DNA from: Alcaligenes faecalis
Lineage (GTDB): Bacteria > Pseudomonadota > Gammaproteobacteria > Burkholderiales > Burkholderiaceae_B
DNA: 64,000 nucleotides
Assembly (NCBI RefSeq): GCF_009497775.1
Contig: NZ_CP031012.1
Span: 2,170,001 to 2,234,000, forward strand
Reading direction: 5' to 3'
Under the pieces are notes generated by a model. The model was not told the DNA's origin. It saw only the letters and a program-made list of their open reading frames with translations, and did no database searches. This document shows, piece by piece, positions 17,417 to 26,129 of this stretch. Numbering within the stretch: position 1 is the stretch's first letter; every line of letters starts with the position of its first letter. The position numbers were made by a program, and so were the translations under genes.

Positions 17417-18619
17417 ATGAGCCTGTTGGGCACCCCTTTATCGTCGTCGTCGGACAAAATCATGCTCTTGGGCTCGGGAGAGCTGGGCAAAGAAGTGCTG
17501 ATTGCGCTGCAGCGCCTGGGGGTTGAAACCATAGCGGTAGACCGCTACGAGAACGCACCTGGCCAACAAGTCGCCCATCACTCGCGCACCATCACCATGA
17601 GTGACGCCGAGCAACTGCGCGCCCTGATCGAAAAAGAAAAGCCCACCCTGGTCGTGCCCGAGATTGAAGCCATTGCCACCGGCGTGCTGGAAGAGCTGGA
17701 AGCCCAGGGCAAAGTGCGCGTTATTCCAACCGCCCGTGCCGCTCGTCTGACCATGGACCGTGAAGGCATCCGCCGCCTGGCCGCTGAAACCCTGGGCGTT
17801 CCCACCAGCCCCTACCAGTTCTGCGAATCGCTGGAAGAACTGCAAGCCGCTATCGATGGCAAGATTGGCTATCCCTGCGTGGTCAAACCCTTGATGAGCA
17901 GCTCAGGCAAAGGCCAAAGCAAGATCAGCGGCCCAGATGATGTTGCCAAAGCCTGGGACTACGCCATGGCGGGTGGCCGCGTCAGCCAATGCCGCGTCAT
18001 TGTTGAAGGCTTTATCGACTTCGACTACGAAATCACCTTGTTGACCGTCCGTGCCGTAGGCGCAGACGGCCAGATAGAAACCCAATTCTGCGATCCTATC
18101 GGCCACAAACAAGTGGATGGCGACTACGTGGAAAGCTGGCAGCCACAGCCCATGAGCCCTAAAGCTCTGCAAAGCGCGCGCGAGATTGCCCAAGCCGTTA
18201 CCCAGAACCTGGGCGGTCAGGGCTTGTTTGGCGTAGAGCTGTTCGTGAAGGGCGATCAGGTCTGGTTCAGTGAAGTCAGCCCCCGTCCTCACGACACCGG
18301 CATGGTTACCATGGCCACCCAATGGCAGTCCGAATTTGAGCTGCATGCACGCGCCATTCTGGGCCTGCCTGTGAATACCGCCTTGCGTATGCCCGGCGCC
18401 AGCGCCGTGATCTACGGCGGTGTAGACGCAAAAGACGTGGATTTCCTGAATGTGGCCGAAGCCTTGCGCATCCCGCAAACCGATATCCGTCTGTTCGGCA
18501 AACCCGAGAGCTTTGAAAAGCGCCGCATGGGTGTCGCCCTGGCAGCAGACGCTGACCTGGAAACAGCCCGCGCCAACGCCCGCCAAGCGGCTGCCACCGT
18601 CAAAGTCCAAGCCCGCTAA
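17417..18619 (+). CDS. purT: Formate-dependent phosphoribosylglycinamide formyltransferase 2
   Basis: This 400-residue ATP-grasp enzyme of purine synthesis converts GAR, formate and ATP to formyl-GAR. The N-terminal Rossmann-like part begins with [12 protein letters not shown], a diagnostic PurT motif. The ATP-grasp core contains [12 protein letters not shown] and the metal/ATP segment [15 protein letters not shown], and the C-terminus has GASAVIYG. Length equals that of the E. coli enzyme. The ATG at 17417 has GGAG ten bases upstream; the frame is open further upstream but those residues fit no family. A small membrane-protein gene follows 18 bases later. Confidence 0.95.
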   Translation: MSLLGTPLSSSSDKIMLLGSGELGKEVLIALQRLGVETIAVDRYENAPGQQVAHHSRTITMSDAEQLRALIEKEKPTLVVPEIEAIATGVLEELEAQGKVRVIPTARAARLTMDREGIRRLAAETLGVPTSPYQFCESLEELQAAIDGKIGYPCVVKPLMSSSGKGQSKISGPDDVAKAWDYAMAGGRVSQCRVIVEGFIDFDYEITLLTVRAVGADGQIETQFCDPIGHKQVDGDYVESWQPQPMSPKALQSAREIAQAVTQNLGGQGLFGVELFVKGDQVWFSEVSPRPHDTGMVTMATQWQSEFELHARAILGLPVNTALRMPGASAVIYGGVDAKDVDFLNVAEALRIPQTDIRLFGKPESFEKRRMGVALAADADLETARANARQAAATVKVQAR

Positions 18620-18637
18620 AACAAGGAGTTTTCCACC

Positions 18638-19096
18638 ATGCCCATCATCGTCGTCCTGCTGTTCATAGGGATTATTGCGGCGCTTGTGTATGGTGGAATG
18701 CAGCTCTTTAGTCTGGTCAGCGCCAGTGCCGGGGTCATCGCCGCTATCTTGAGCCTGCTGATCGCGGCGGCCATTCTGGTGACCCCCTTTATCGTATGGC
18801 GGCGCCGTTATCTGGCCATCCACGGCAAAAAACAGCAAGGCCAGCGCATTCTGGAACTGGCTTTACCTGATGGCTCGATACGCCTGGATGCTCTGCAAAA
18901 ACGCGGCCAGATTCAAACCGGGCAGGGCGCGCGCGGGTTTATTTTTGCGGATATAGAAGCAATCGAGCTGCAGGGCAGGGGATTGAAGCTGACTTTGCGT
19001 AACCCGGCACAAAGCTGGGACATTCAACCCGCCCATGCCGCAGAAGCCAAGCGTTGGCACAAGATACTAAGTCTGGCAGCGCGGCAGGATTTATAA
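18638..19096 (+). CDS. Hypothetical two-helix membrane protein
   Basis: This 152-residue protein has two adjoining transmembrane helices (about 3-24 and 28-52), a basic WRRRY boundary, and a cytosolic domain of about 95 residues that ends in a PH-like pattern (IFADIEAIELQG, LTLRNPAQSWDI). I do not recognise the family. AAGGAG lies nine bases before the ATG and purT ends 18 bases upstream, so the two are probably co-transcribed, although no link with purine synthesis is evident. Confidence 0.7.
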   Translation: MPIIVVLLFIGIIAALVYGGMQLFSLVSASAGVIAAILSLLIAAAILVTPFIVWRRRYLAIHGKKQQGQRILELALPDGSIRLDALQKRGQIQTGQGARGFIFADIEAIELQGRGLKLTLRNPAQSWDIQPAHAAEAKRWHKILSLAARQDL

Positions 19097-19200
19097 GGCT
19101 CGTTGTCTCTACAAGCAGACAGCACATCCTGCAGAAGTAAAACCGTCACTCCCTAATACAGTACGCAGCAAAGCCTTGCCGGAAAAAAACACTTGCAGCC

Positions 19201-20730
19201 TTATACCTGCTCACTGACCTGATCAGACAAGGCCGGCTCATTCAAGCTGATCATGTGTTCATCCAGGGACTCCAGCGTTTCGACTACCGTGCGCAGCACC
19301 TGAATACGAGCGGCTTTCTTGTCCTTGCTGGGCACAATATGCCAAGGTGCCATGTGAGTATCGGTCTGGGCGAACATCTCCTGGGCGGCGCGTTGATAGG
19401 CCGTCCATTTTTCCCGATTACGCCAATCGTCTTCCGTAATCTTGTAATTCTTGAAGGGCGTTTCCTCGCGGGCCTTGAAGCGCTTGAGCTGCTCGTCCTT
19501 ATCAATATCCAGCCAGAACTTGATCACAGCTGTGCCGTTGGCTAGCAACTGCGCCTCAAATTCGTTGATTTCCTCGTAAGAACGATGCCAGGCGGCGCGA
19601 GAAATCAATTTTTCCACTCGCTCGACCAGTACACGGCCATACCAGGATCGATCAAAAATCGAGATTTCACCCAGACGCGGCAGTTTGCGCCAGAAACGCC
19701 ATAGATACGGGCGCGCCAACTCCACAGTGTTAGGGGCAGAAATAGGGTGGATATCGTAAGTGCGTACATCCAGGGCTTCAGTCAAACGTCGAATAGTGCC
19801 ACCTTTACCCGCCGCATCACGCCCCTCGAACACCAGCACTAAAGAGTGCTTGCGGAAGGCTTTGCTACGTACCGCGCAGGACAAACGACCTTGCCAATGC
19901 AGGAGCTCAGCATCGTAATCCTGTACAGGTTCTTCAGGAGGAGGGGACTGCAGCGAGACAGTCGGGACGTTCAAGCGGAACGGGAAAGCATGCGGCTCTT
20001 TCACCTGACGCGGGACGATAGGCTTATCCATCGCCTCCAGAACCACCTTGGCCAAAGACACATCACGCAGGTTCTTATCCGCGCTGGGGATCACCACCCA
20101 GGGCGCGTAATTTCGATGAGTCAGATTGATGGTTTGCGTAGCGGCATTGCGCAAACGATTGAATTGCTTGTGAACTTTCAGGTCAGCCTTGCTGACGCGC
20201 CAGGCTGTATTGGGATCAGACATCAGGGTTGCGCATCGATCCAGCTGAGCCTGGGCGGAAAGATGGAACCACAGCTTCAGAACCTGCACGCCTTGATATG
20301 CCAACTGCGCCTCAAAACGATTGATCAGATGGGTATACAGCGCAATCTTCGCCGGATCCGGTTCTTTACGGCCCAATTCTTTCATCAAAGGGGCGTACCA
20401 GGAACCAAACACCAAACCTGTCTGACCACGAGCCGGCAGACTATTCCAATAACGCCACATCAAAGGGCGCATGGCTTCTTCTTCACTTAACTTGCCGAAC
20501 GCCAGAGTGTGCACATGGCGAGGGTCCAACCACGTGTTCAAGGTATTGATCGCAGAGCCTTTACCCACACCATCCATACCCGCCACCACAATCAGCAGAG
20601 TTTGATCTGCTTTATCCAGGCGTTCGTACTGCTTGGACAGCAAGGCTTCGCGCAGAACCTCAATCTGCTCCTTGGCCAAGTCATCACTCAAGCTGGGATC
20701 GCGTTCGGCAAACTGTAGTACATGGCCCAT
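19201..20730 (-). CDS. pap: Polyphosphate:AMP phosphotransferase (class II PPK2, double domain)
   Basis: This 509-residue protein is made of two tandem PPK2 domains. Each carries a Walker A motif: AGMDGVGKGSA near residue 50 and EGRDAAGKGGTIR near 300, plus Walker B-like FDRSWYGRVLVERVE in the second. Double-domain class II enzymes phosphorylate AMP to ADP using polyphosphate. The second domain carries the canonical catalytic residues, while the first has GMDGVGKGS and FGSWYAPLM and is probably structural, as in characterised homologues. The start at GHVLQFAERD is supported by CCGGAG upstream. It seems to be a single gene, convergent with the small membrane-protein gene. Confidence 0.9.
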   Translation of the reverse strand: MGHVLQFAERDPSLSDDLAKEQIEVLREALLSKQYERLDKADQTLLIVVAGMDGVGKGSAINTLNTWLDPRHVHTLAFGKLSEEEAMRPLMWRYWNSLPARGQTGLVFGSWYAPLMKELGRKEPDPAKIALYTHLINRFEAQLAYQGVQVLKLWFHLSAQAQLDRCATLMSDPNTAWRVSKADLKVHKQFNRLRNAATQTINLTHRNYAPWVVIPSADKNLRDVSLAKVVLEAMDKPIVPRQVKEPHAFPFRLNVPTVSLQSPPPEEPVQDYDAELLHWQGRLSCAVRSKAFRKHSLVLVFEGRDAAGKGGTIRRLTEALDVRTYDIHPISAPNTVELARPYLWRFWRKLPRLGEISIFDRSWYGRVLVERVEKLISRAAWHRSYEEINEFEAQLLANGTAVIKFWLDIDKDEQLKRFKAREETPFKNYKITEDDWRNREKWTAYQRAAQEMFAQTDTHMAPWHIVPSKDKKAARIQVLRTVVETLESLDEHMISLNEPALSDQVSEQV

Positions 20731-21202
20731 GGTGCTTTGCTCCGGTTTACATAGCTGCTCACTATAACCATGCAAGAACAAGAAAAACTACCGTTTACGC
20801 AAAAATAAGTGGCTCGATGAACAGGGAAGGGAGCAGGACCACACATGGACGAGACCTATCAGTCCACACGTCACCATTCAGGCATCTAAACAACAGAACC
20901 CTAATATTTTTATTATTCTTGAATTTTCTTTTTTTAAAAATATTTTTATTTTTAGACCTGCTTATTCTTAAAAATAACCAAAATCTGTTTTTTCTTGTCA
21001 TTATTCATCTTCATTAGCCAACCAATTCATTAAAACAAAAAATTCAGCTATCTTATTTTTTAAAAACCATCCTAAATATCAATAAGTTAGTTTGGTTAAT
21101 ATTTCATCTAACTTAAGCTATCCATAATCAAGAAATTTTTTGATTTTTGTTTTTCTTTTAATGTCGCAGTATCTTTTCATTCCTCACAATCTGGAGAACA
21201 CA
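20731..21202. other. AT-rich intergenic region
   Basis: About 470 bases contain no convincing gene. The part 20900-21180 is very AT-rich with long A and T runs, unlike the flanking genes, and probably arrived with the orphan gene downstream or is its regulatory region. No direct repeats or inverted repeats longer than about 8 bp were noticed. Confidence 0.6.
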
Positions 21203-21760
21203 ATGTCAAGTACAGCTGAAATCACCTACGACCAAAAAGAAATAGCGAAATTCTTTTCCGAAAAAATCGTTGAAATCTATAGAGAAATTGACCCAGCCCG
21301 CTCGATAGATAATGATATTTCCGATATTTTGGCTGATGGTTTGCTGCAAGAGTACAAAACATCACGGTCTGAAAAATCCTTTTCTGGTGAAGCCCCAGGG
21401 AGTTTTGAGAACACACGAAGAATTTCCACCTTCAGCGCTACCAGATCCAGCACCATACTGGACAAGACCTTAGATATCATTCCAGTTTTAAAAATAAATA
21501 TAAAAGTTGTAGAAACTGGTGGAGGAGGTCATGTTGTGAAGATCACACCTATTGCGTTCGGAAAGAATCTGGACGGAATGGATTTGTATTACGAAAATGG
21601 TAAAGCCTCAGTGACGCATAAATACCTATCACCATTGGTTGATATTTGGTACACCATCAAACTCAATGTCCATAACGGCTTTCATGGCGAGTTCGATGCC
21701 GATATCAAAGTTGTCGGGATTAAAAAGTTCCATGTCGGTCCACTGAATCTGGACATCTAA
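21203..21760 (+). CDS. Hypothetical protein, AT-rich orphan gene
   Basis: This 185-residue soluble protein has no signal peptide or membrane segment. The N-terminal third is charged and probably helical (KEIAKFFSEKIVEIYREID). The C-terminal part alternates hydrophobic and polar residues like beta strands (KINIKVVETGGGG, HVVKITPIAFG, DADIKVVGIKKF). I do not recognise it. GGAG lies seven bases before the chosen ATG, and a terminator follows the stop, so it is a real single-gene unit. Base composition is more AT-rich than its neighbours, a sign of horizontal acquisition. Confidence 0.65.
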   Translation: MSSTAEITYDQKEIAKFFSEKIVEIYREIDPARSIDNDISDILADGLLQEYKTSRSEKSFSGEAPGSFENTRRISTFSATRSSTILDKTLDIIPVLKINIKVVETGGGGHVVKITPIAFGKNLDGMDLYYENGKASVTHKYLSPLVDIWYTIKLNVHNGFHGEFDADIKVVGIKKFHVGPLNLDI

Positions 21761-21803
21761 ACTCTCGTTTAGGCAGTCCCAAGATCCAACAAGAGTTCCA
21801 GAC

Positions 21804-21824
21804 AGCGCCTTAGGGCGCTTTTTT
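21804..21824 (+). terminator. Rho-independent terminator after the orphan gene
   Basis: A 6-bp GC-rich stem (agcgcc / ggcgct) with a 4-nt loop is followed by a run of six T. It lies 44 bases after the stop of the hypothetical gene. Confidence 0.85.
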
Positions 21825-22254
21825 GTTAAATACCTGAACGTAGCATCTTTAGGATTGAGACCAGGACCAGGATCAAGCTCGTCATCACTGACAGAATCGG
21901 AAGCAGCGCCCAAGCCACTTCAAAGCCAAGGCTCGAGACACACGGCGAAAAGTGGGTGAGCAAACATAGGCTTCTATGTCTGGCAGGAACAAGACAAAGT
22001 GAAAGGAGTATTTAAGTCCAACAGGAGAAACAGGGCATTACCGAGATCAGTTGAGCTGCCTTTATAAACATGACTTTACATAATATACATTATGCGGTTA
22101 TTCATAATACTCAGACTACCATCCACCAAGGGCCTGAAATCCTGCATGCTGTCGATACAAGCCCTTGATATATACTCCCCAGTCTTTCGATCTTCAGGCT
22201 GCACCGCTAAATAGCAAACCGCGAGTCTTGCGCTACATAACAGAGCCAACCAAC
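21825..22254. other. Intergenic region without a recognised gene
   Basis: About 430 bases contain no supported gene. Short frames here lack ribosome sites or family features. The right part must hold the promoter of the DUF523 gene. Confidence 0.5.
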
Positions 22255-22761
22255 ATGATGAAATTCGTTTTAGTAAGCTCCTGCCTGCTTGGCAAACCTG
22301 TCCGCTACAACGGCACCCACAAGCTTGCAGAGAATGAAGTGTTGGCGCGCTGGCTGAACGAAGGTCGTGTCGTCTCCGTGTGCCCTGAGCTTGCAGGTGG
22401 CATGCCGGTCCCTCGTCCTCCTGCTGAAATTATCGGAGGCGGTGGCATGCGGGTGTTTTCAGGGCTGGCGCGTGTTGTGGATGCTCAGGGAAATGACGTG
22501 TCGCGCGCTTTCGTCGCTGGCTCCGTGCAAACTTTAGAGCAAGCAAAGCTCAAAGGTATTCGGGTCGCCGTTCTTAAAGAAGACAGCCCATCCTGTGGTT
22601 CCAGCTCTATTTACGACGGCACCTTCACAGGTAACCGTATTCAGGAACAAGGCGTCACCGCCGCTTTACTGGAATCCGAAGGCATTCGGGTCTTTAGCGA
22701 GACGCAGTTTGCACAGGCTGAGGCCTATCTCCGTAGCTTGGACGCTGAGGCTACGGAGTAA
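22255..22761 (+). CDS. DUF523 family protein
   Basis: This 168-residue protein starts KFVLVSSCLLGKPVRYNG and holds CPELAGGMPVPRPPAE and DSPSCGSSSIYDGTF. The conserved cysteines in SCLLG, CPE and PSCGS are the signature of DUF523, a family of unknown function, sometimes found fused to DUF1722 and suspected to bind a metal or iron-sulfur centre. The second Met of a Met-Met pair could also be the start. It is convergent with the LysR gene. Confidence 0.85.
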   Translation: MMKFVLVSSCLLGKPVRYNGTHKLAENEVLARWLNEGRVVSVCPELAGGMPVPRPPAEIIGGGGMRVFSGLARVVDAQGNDVSRAFVAGSVQTLEQAKLKGIRVAVLKEDSPSCGSSSIYDGTFTGNRIQEQGVTAALLESEGIRVFSETQFAQAEAYLRSLDAEATE

Positions 22762-22894
22762 GAGAATCCCCTTGTTGTCCCCTGCCCGGCTGGATCCAAC
22801 TATTTGCCCATCCAAAGAAATCTCCCGGCCTTGCGCGAAGGTATAGCCCAGACGCCACTGCGATGCTTGGCTCATACACAGCAAGAGCAACCGC

Positions 22895-23830
22895 CTAAGC
22901 AAGCAGCTTCTCCCAAGGAGCACCACTGGAAAAGGCCTTTTCCACCCATGCTTTGAATGCTGCTGTTTTCGATGGCGTGAACTTGACGGAGGGACGGATA
23001 AAGTAGATGGCTGACTGTCTGTCGAATGTCCAGCCAGGCAGAACAGGCACTAAAGTCCCTGCCGCAATATCTCGCGCAACCAGCCAGTTGCTGGACCCAA
23101 GTATGCCTATCCCTTGGCGCGCGGCGTCCAGCAAGGCTTCGCCATCATTGCTGACAAAGTTTCCCCTTGCCGTGACCGCAAGCGCTTCCTCACCTTGATA
23201 TAAAACCCACTCAGGATAGGTACGCAAGCCTGTATGACCAAGACAATTGTGATTGGCCAAGTCTTTGGGATGAGCAGGACGAGTATGTGTTTCAAGGTAC
23301 TGGGGAGAAGCACACAAAATTCTGCTGTGACTACAAAGCCGATTCGCAATCAGGCGGCTATCCTCTAAAGCGCCGACTCGAATGCAAGCGTCATATCCCT
23401 CGGCAATCACATCCACGTACTTGTCCGAGTAGTCCGTGTGCACCGTCAAGCGGGGCTGGGCCTGGGCGAATCGCGCAATAATCGGACTAAGCCACATCCT
23501 GCCTAACGCACCAGGCAGGCTAATCCTTAGACTGCCCACTATCTCTTTAGACAGGTGCCCAGCTTCCTGCTCTGCCTCGTCAAGTATTTGAGCAGCCTCA
23601 CTCAGCCTTTCATAAAAGCGCTCACCGGCATCTGTCAGCTTGATACGCCGTGTGGAGCGTTCAATCAAGCGCACGCCCAAACGCTCTTCAAGCGAGGCAA
23701 TCCGTTTGGAAATAATTGATGGATGACGTTGCAGTTTCAGGGCCGCCGCAGAAAATGATCCGGCACGGACAATTGCAATGAATGCAGCAAACTCATCTGA
23801 TTGCTGGCTGGCAAATGAGGAAGCGCCCAC
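22895..23830 (-). CDS. LysR-family regulator, divergent from phzF-ridA
   Basis: This 311-residue LTTR has an HTH at about residues 12-70 (IVRAGSFSAAALKLQRHPS, IISKRIASLEERLGVRL) and an effector domain of the CrgA-like group (VRLIERSTRRIKLTDAG, GLRTYPEWVLYQG). It is transcribed away from the PhzF/RidA genes, the standard arrangement for an LTTR and its target. The 179-base gap contains a small dyad (see 23940-23957). Confidence 0.88.
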   Translation of the reverse strand: MGASSFASQQSDEFAAFIAIVRAGSFSAAALKLQRHPSIISKRIASLEERLGVRLIERSTRRIKLTDAGERFYERLSEAAQILDEAEQEAGHLSKEIVGSLRISLPGALGRMWLSPIIARFAQAQPRLTVHTDYSDKYVDVIAEGYDACIRVGALEDSRLIANRLCSHSRILCASPQYLETHTRPAHPKDLANHNCLGHTGLRTYPEWVLYQGEEALAVTARGNFVSNDGEALLDAARQGIGILGSSNWLVARDIAAGTLVPVLPGWTFDRQSAIYFIRPSVKFTPSKTAAFKAWVEKAFSSGAPWEKLLA

Positions 23831-23939
23831 TTAGCACCTCTCCGAAGACTGACTGTACATAGCACACTCCTGATCAAGCATAGCCCGCACACAGACTATT
23901 TCCTTACATATCAGTTGTGCATCATACGCACTAATCACG

Positions 23940-23957
23940 CTTATGTTTTTTGATAAG
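23940..23957. promoter_or_regulatory. Candidate LysR-type operator upstream of phzF
   Basis: The dyad cttat-N8-ataag matches the general T-N11-A shape of LysR boxes and lies about 53 bases before the phzF start in the divergent region. The arms are short, so the assignment is tentative. Confidence 0.3.
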
Positions 23958-24009
23958 GTAAAAAACACGCCCATTTCAGGGCAAGACACTTATCCAAGCA
24001 GGTGCTTAT

Positions 24010-24888
24010 ATGCAGGTTAAATTCAAGCAAGTTGATGTTTTTGCCAACACCTCATTCAAAGGCAATCCGGTCGCCGTCGTGCTTGATGCCACGGGCCTGA
24101 CCGAGTCCCAGATGCAAGGGATTGCCAACTGGACAAACGTCTCAGAAACGACTTTTGTGTCTTCCACTACAGATCCTGCCGCAGACTACAAGATCAAAAT
24201 CTTTACTCCAAGCTCGGAACTGCCCTTTGCGGGACACCCAACGATTGGAACGGCACATGCGCTGATTGAAGCCGGTATCGTCCAGCCCAGAAATGGCTGG
24301 ATTACCCAGCAATGTGAAGTCGGCTTGATTCCAATCCGGGTAGAGCGCGAAAGCAATGGGTCTGCCCGGATTTTCTTTGAGCTGCCCAAATCAGAATTTA
24401 CAGAGCTGAACACCGAAGAAATCCAGCGCGTTCAAGACATTCTTGGAGCCCCTGCCCTGTCTGCCATCACACCCAGGTTTGTGAATGTCGGACCCATTCA
24501 TACCGTGGTGCAACTGCCTACTGCGCAGGACGTATTAGCGCTGACACCCAAGCTGGATGATCTGCATAGATTCAGCAAAGAGCACGGTACAGCAGGCATC
24601 GTCGTATTCGGTGCCCAGAAAAGTGGCGCGGAAAGCGCCATCGAAGCCCGGTCCTTCTTCCCCATACTCGGCATCAACGAGGACCCGGTGTGCGGAAGCG
24701 GCAATGGCGCAATCGCCGCATTTATTGCCGAGACTCAGCAAACCAGCGTATTCGGCAATCACTTTTCAAGCTCTCAGGGCCGGGTACTCGGGCGCGAAGG
24801 AAAGATAGCACTCAGAATTTCTCCAGACTCCCGTATTCAGGTGGGCGGAGAAAGTGTCACGACTATTGATGGACTCATTTCAATCTAA
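24010..24888 (+). CDS. PhzF-family isomerase
   Basis: This 292-residue enzyme is of the diaminopimelate-epimerase-like PhzF fold, built from two similar halves. Family marks are FANTSFKGNPVAVV at the N-terminus, NVSETTFV with the catalytic Glu near residue 46, ELPFAGHPTIGTAHAL near 75, and DPVCGSGNGAIAAF near 220. Characterised PhzF isomerises a dihydro-hydroxyanthranilate; most homologues, including this isolated one, have unknown substrates. No other phenazine genes are present. The ridA gene starts 11 bases after its stop, so the two form an operon. Confidence 0.88.
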   Translation: MQVKFKQVDVFANTSFKGNPVAVVLDATGLTESQMQGIANWTNVSETTFVSSTTDPAADYKIKIFTPSSELPFAGHPTIGTAHALIEAGIVQPRNGWITQQCEVGLIPIRVERESNGSARIFFELPKSEFTELNTEEIQRVQDILGAPALSAITPRFVNVGPIHTVVQLPTAQDVLALTPKLDDLHRFSKEHGTAGIVVFGAQKSGAESAIEARSFFPILGINEDPVCGSGNGAIAAFIAETQQTSVFGNHFSSSQGRVLGREGKIALRISPDSRIQVGGESVTTIDGLISI

Positions 24889-24899
24889 GCGGCTTGCAC

Positions 24900-25289
24900 A
24901 TGCACAAATCTATTATTTCGACTGAACATGCTCCCAGCACTTTGGGGGCGTACTCTCAAGGTGTCCGAACAGGGGATTTTCTCTACACCTCCGGGCAAAT
25001 TGGCATTGATCCCGTCTCAATGCAGCTTGTAGACGGCGTTGAGAATCAAATTCGACAGACCTTTCAAAATATCCAGGCTATCTGCGCAGCAGAAGGTGCA
25101 GATCTCTCGAACATCATCAAATTAACCGTGCTTCTTGTTGATCAAGATTCGTGGGTCTTGGTCAACAAGGTGATGCAGGAGATGTTCAGCAGCCCATACC
25201 CCTCTCGCACGGCCTTTGGTGTGGCATGGCTTCCCCTTGGGGCCGCGATCGAGGTCGAGGCTGTGATACGCCTGGGTTCTTCTGAATAG
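24900..25289 (+). CDS. RidA/YjgF-family enamine/imine deaminase
   Basis: This 129-residue protein of the RidA superfamily has LGAYSQGVRTGDFLYTSGQIGIDP at the N-terminus (given here as its two parts, LGAYSQGVRTGDFL and YTSGQIGIDP), NIQAICAAEGADL in the middle and SRTAFGV..LPLGAAIEVEAV at the end. The Arg of the SRTAF segment aligns with the catalytic arginine of active RidA. Such enzymes hydrolyse reactive enamine/imine intermediates to ketoacids. Co-transcription with PhzF suggests removal of an unstable amino intermediate made or used by that isomerase. The ATG at 24900 is preferred over a TTG two codons earlier. Confidence 0.88.
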   Translation: MHKSIISTEHAPSTLGAYSQGVRTGDFLYTSGQIGIDPVSMQLVDGVENQIRQTFQNIQAICAAEGADLSNIIKLTVLLVDQDSWVLVNKVMQEMFSSPYPSRTAFGVAWLPLGAAIEVEAVIRLGSSE

Positions 25290-25466
25290 AAATCACGCCA
25301 ATTGCACTTTTCCCGTCCAAATTCGGCGTACCCAGCAAAGCTGGAATGCCTGGCCCCAGTCAGACTCAACAGGATCTATGCTGAACTGCTGCGTGCTGGG
25401 ACGCCGATGTAGATCGGCTTGTCTTCCAGGGCCCCTGAAGCTCAGATCAATTTCGACCTGTCTGTC

Positions 25467-26129
25467 TTAAGGGGCCAGGGGCAAAGCCGGCTTCGTCTTC
25501 ATCGGTGTATCCGGGTTCGTGATTCCCAGCGCCGAGTTCAGCACAGGACTGCCCACCTGTAAGTGGCCTTTGAATTTAAAGGACTGCAAGTTGGCCAAAG
25601 AAATAGCTAGTTTGGCATTGATAAAGTTGAAGGGAACGATGATTTCCAGCTCCGTTGCTGTGTGAGGGCCTCTGTAGATATACCCTTGCAGCCCAAGTGT
25701 CTCGATCAGTGGTTTGCTCTCGGGAATTTGGATTCCTATATCACTTAAGGCTTTTCTGACCAGTCTGGCTTTTTCTTTTTGCGGGACACCAGGGTCCGCT
25801 ATTTCACTGCCTGTAATGTCTACAAACTGGGTTTTCTTGCCCTTACCATCAAAATTATTGACGGTGGATGCCTCAATGTAGATCAAGTTTATGTAGGCAT
25901 CGCCGGTTCCATTTTCAGGTAAGGAATCCGGTAAGTACCCCTCTGCCGTCGCACGGTCCTCGGCCACATAGAACCCAGCCCAATCGTCTTTTTTTCCTTC
26001 GGGATACGACTTTATAAGCTCTCGATAGCTCTTGTTCTTGGCGGTAATGCCTGAAGACTTGTAGCCAAGAAAGACGCATGAAGGTCCTGGCTGTATGGCA
26101 ATAGTCGTTACTTTCGCTTTAACGGTCAT
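25467..26129 (-). CDS. Orphan DT/ExoA-like mono-ADP-ribosyltransferase domain protein
   Basis: This 220-residue protein has no signal peptide or membrane segment. Residues 19-170 resemble the catalytic domain of diphtheria toxin and Pseudomonas exotoxin A. FLGYK (20-24) corresponds to the toxin GYHGT/SYHGT strand, DDWAGFYVAEDRATAEGY (48-65) to DDWKGFY...AAGY, and LIETLG (141-146) plus ELEIIVPF (160-167) to the catalytic-Glu strand and the ELEI strand of DT. Spacing from residue 24 to Tyr54 (30) and from Tyr54 to Tyr65 (11) equals that of exotoxin A as I recall it. Both ring-stacking tyrosines and Glu143 are kept, but the NAD-binding His is Lys24. GGGAG lies nine bases before the ATG. There is no translocation domain or evident immunity gene. 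The toxin identification rests on remembered motifs; activity is unproven. Confidence 0.65.
   Translation of the reverse strand: MTVKAKVTTIAIQPGPSCVFLGYKSSGITAKNKSYRELIKSYPEGKKDDWAGFYVAEDRATAEGYLPDSLPENGTGDAYINLIYIEASTVNNFDGKGKKTQFVDITGSEIADPGVPQKEKARLVRKALSDIGIQIPESKPLIETLGLQGYIYRGPHTATELEIIVPFNFINAKLAISLANLQSFKFKGHLQVGSPVLNSALGITNPDTPMKTKPALPLAP

Noticed and set aside
21629..21913. 94-codon open frame on the minus strand
   Set aside because: It overlaps the orphan gene and its terminator in antisense and has no ribosome site.
24010..24888. Phenazine biosynthesis cluster
   Set aside because: Only a PhzF-fold protein is present; no phzA-E or phzG genes lie nearby, and most PhzF homologues are unrelated to phenazines.
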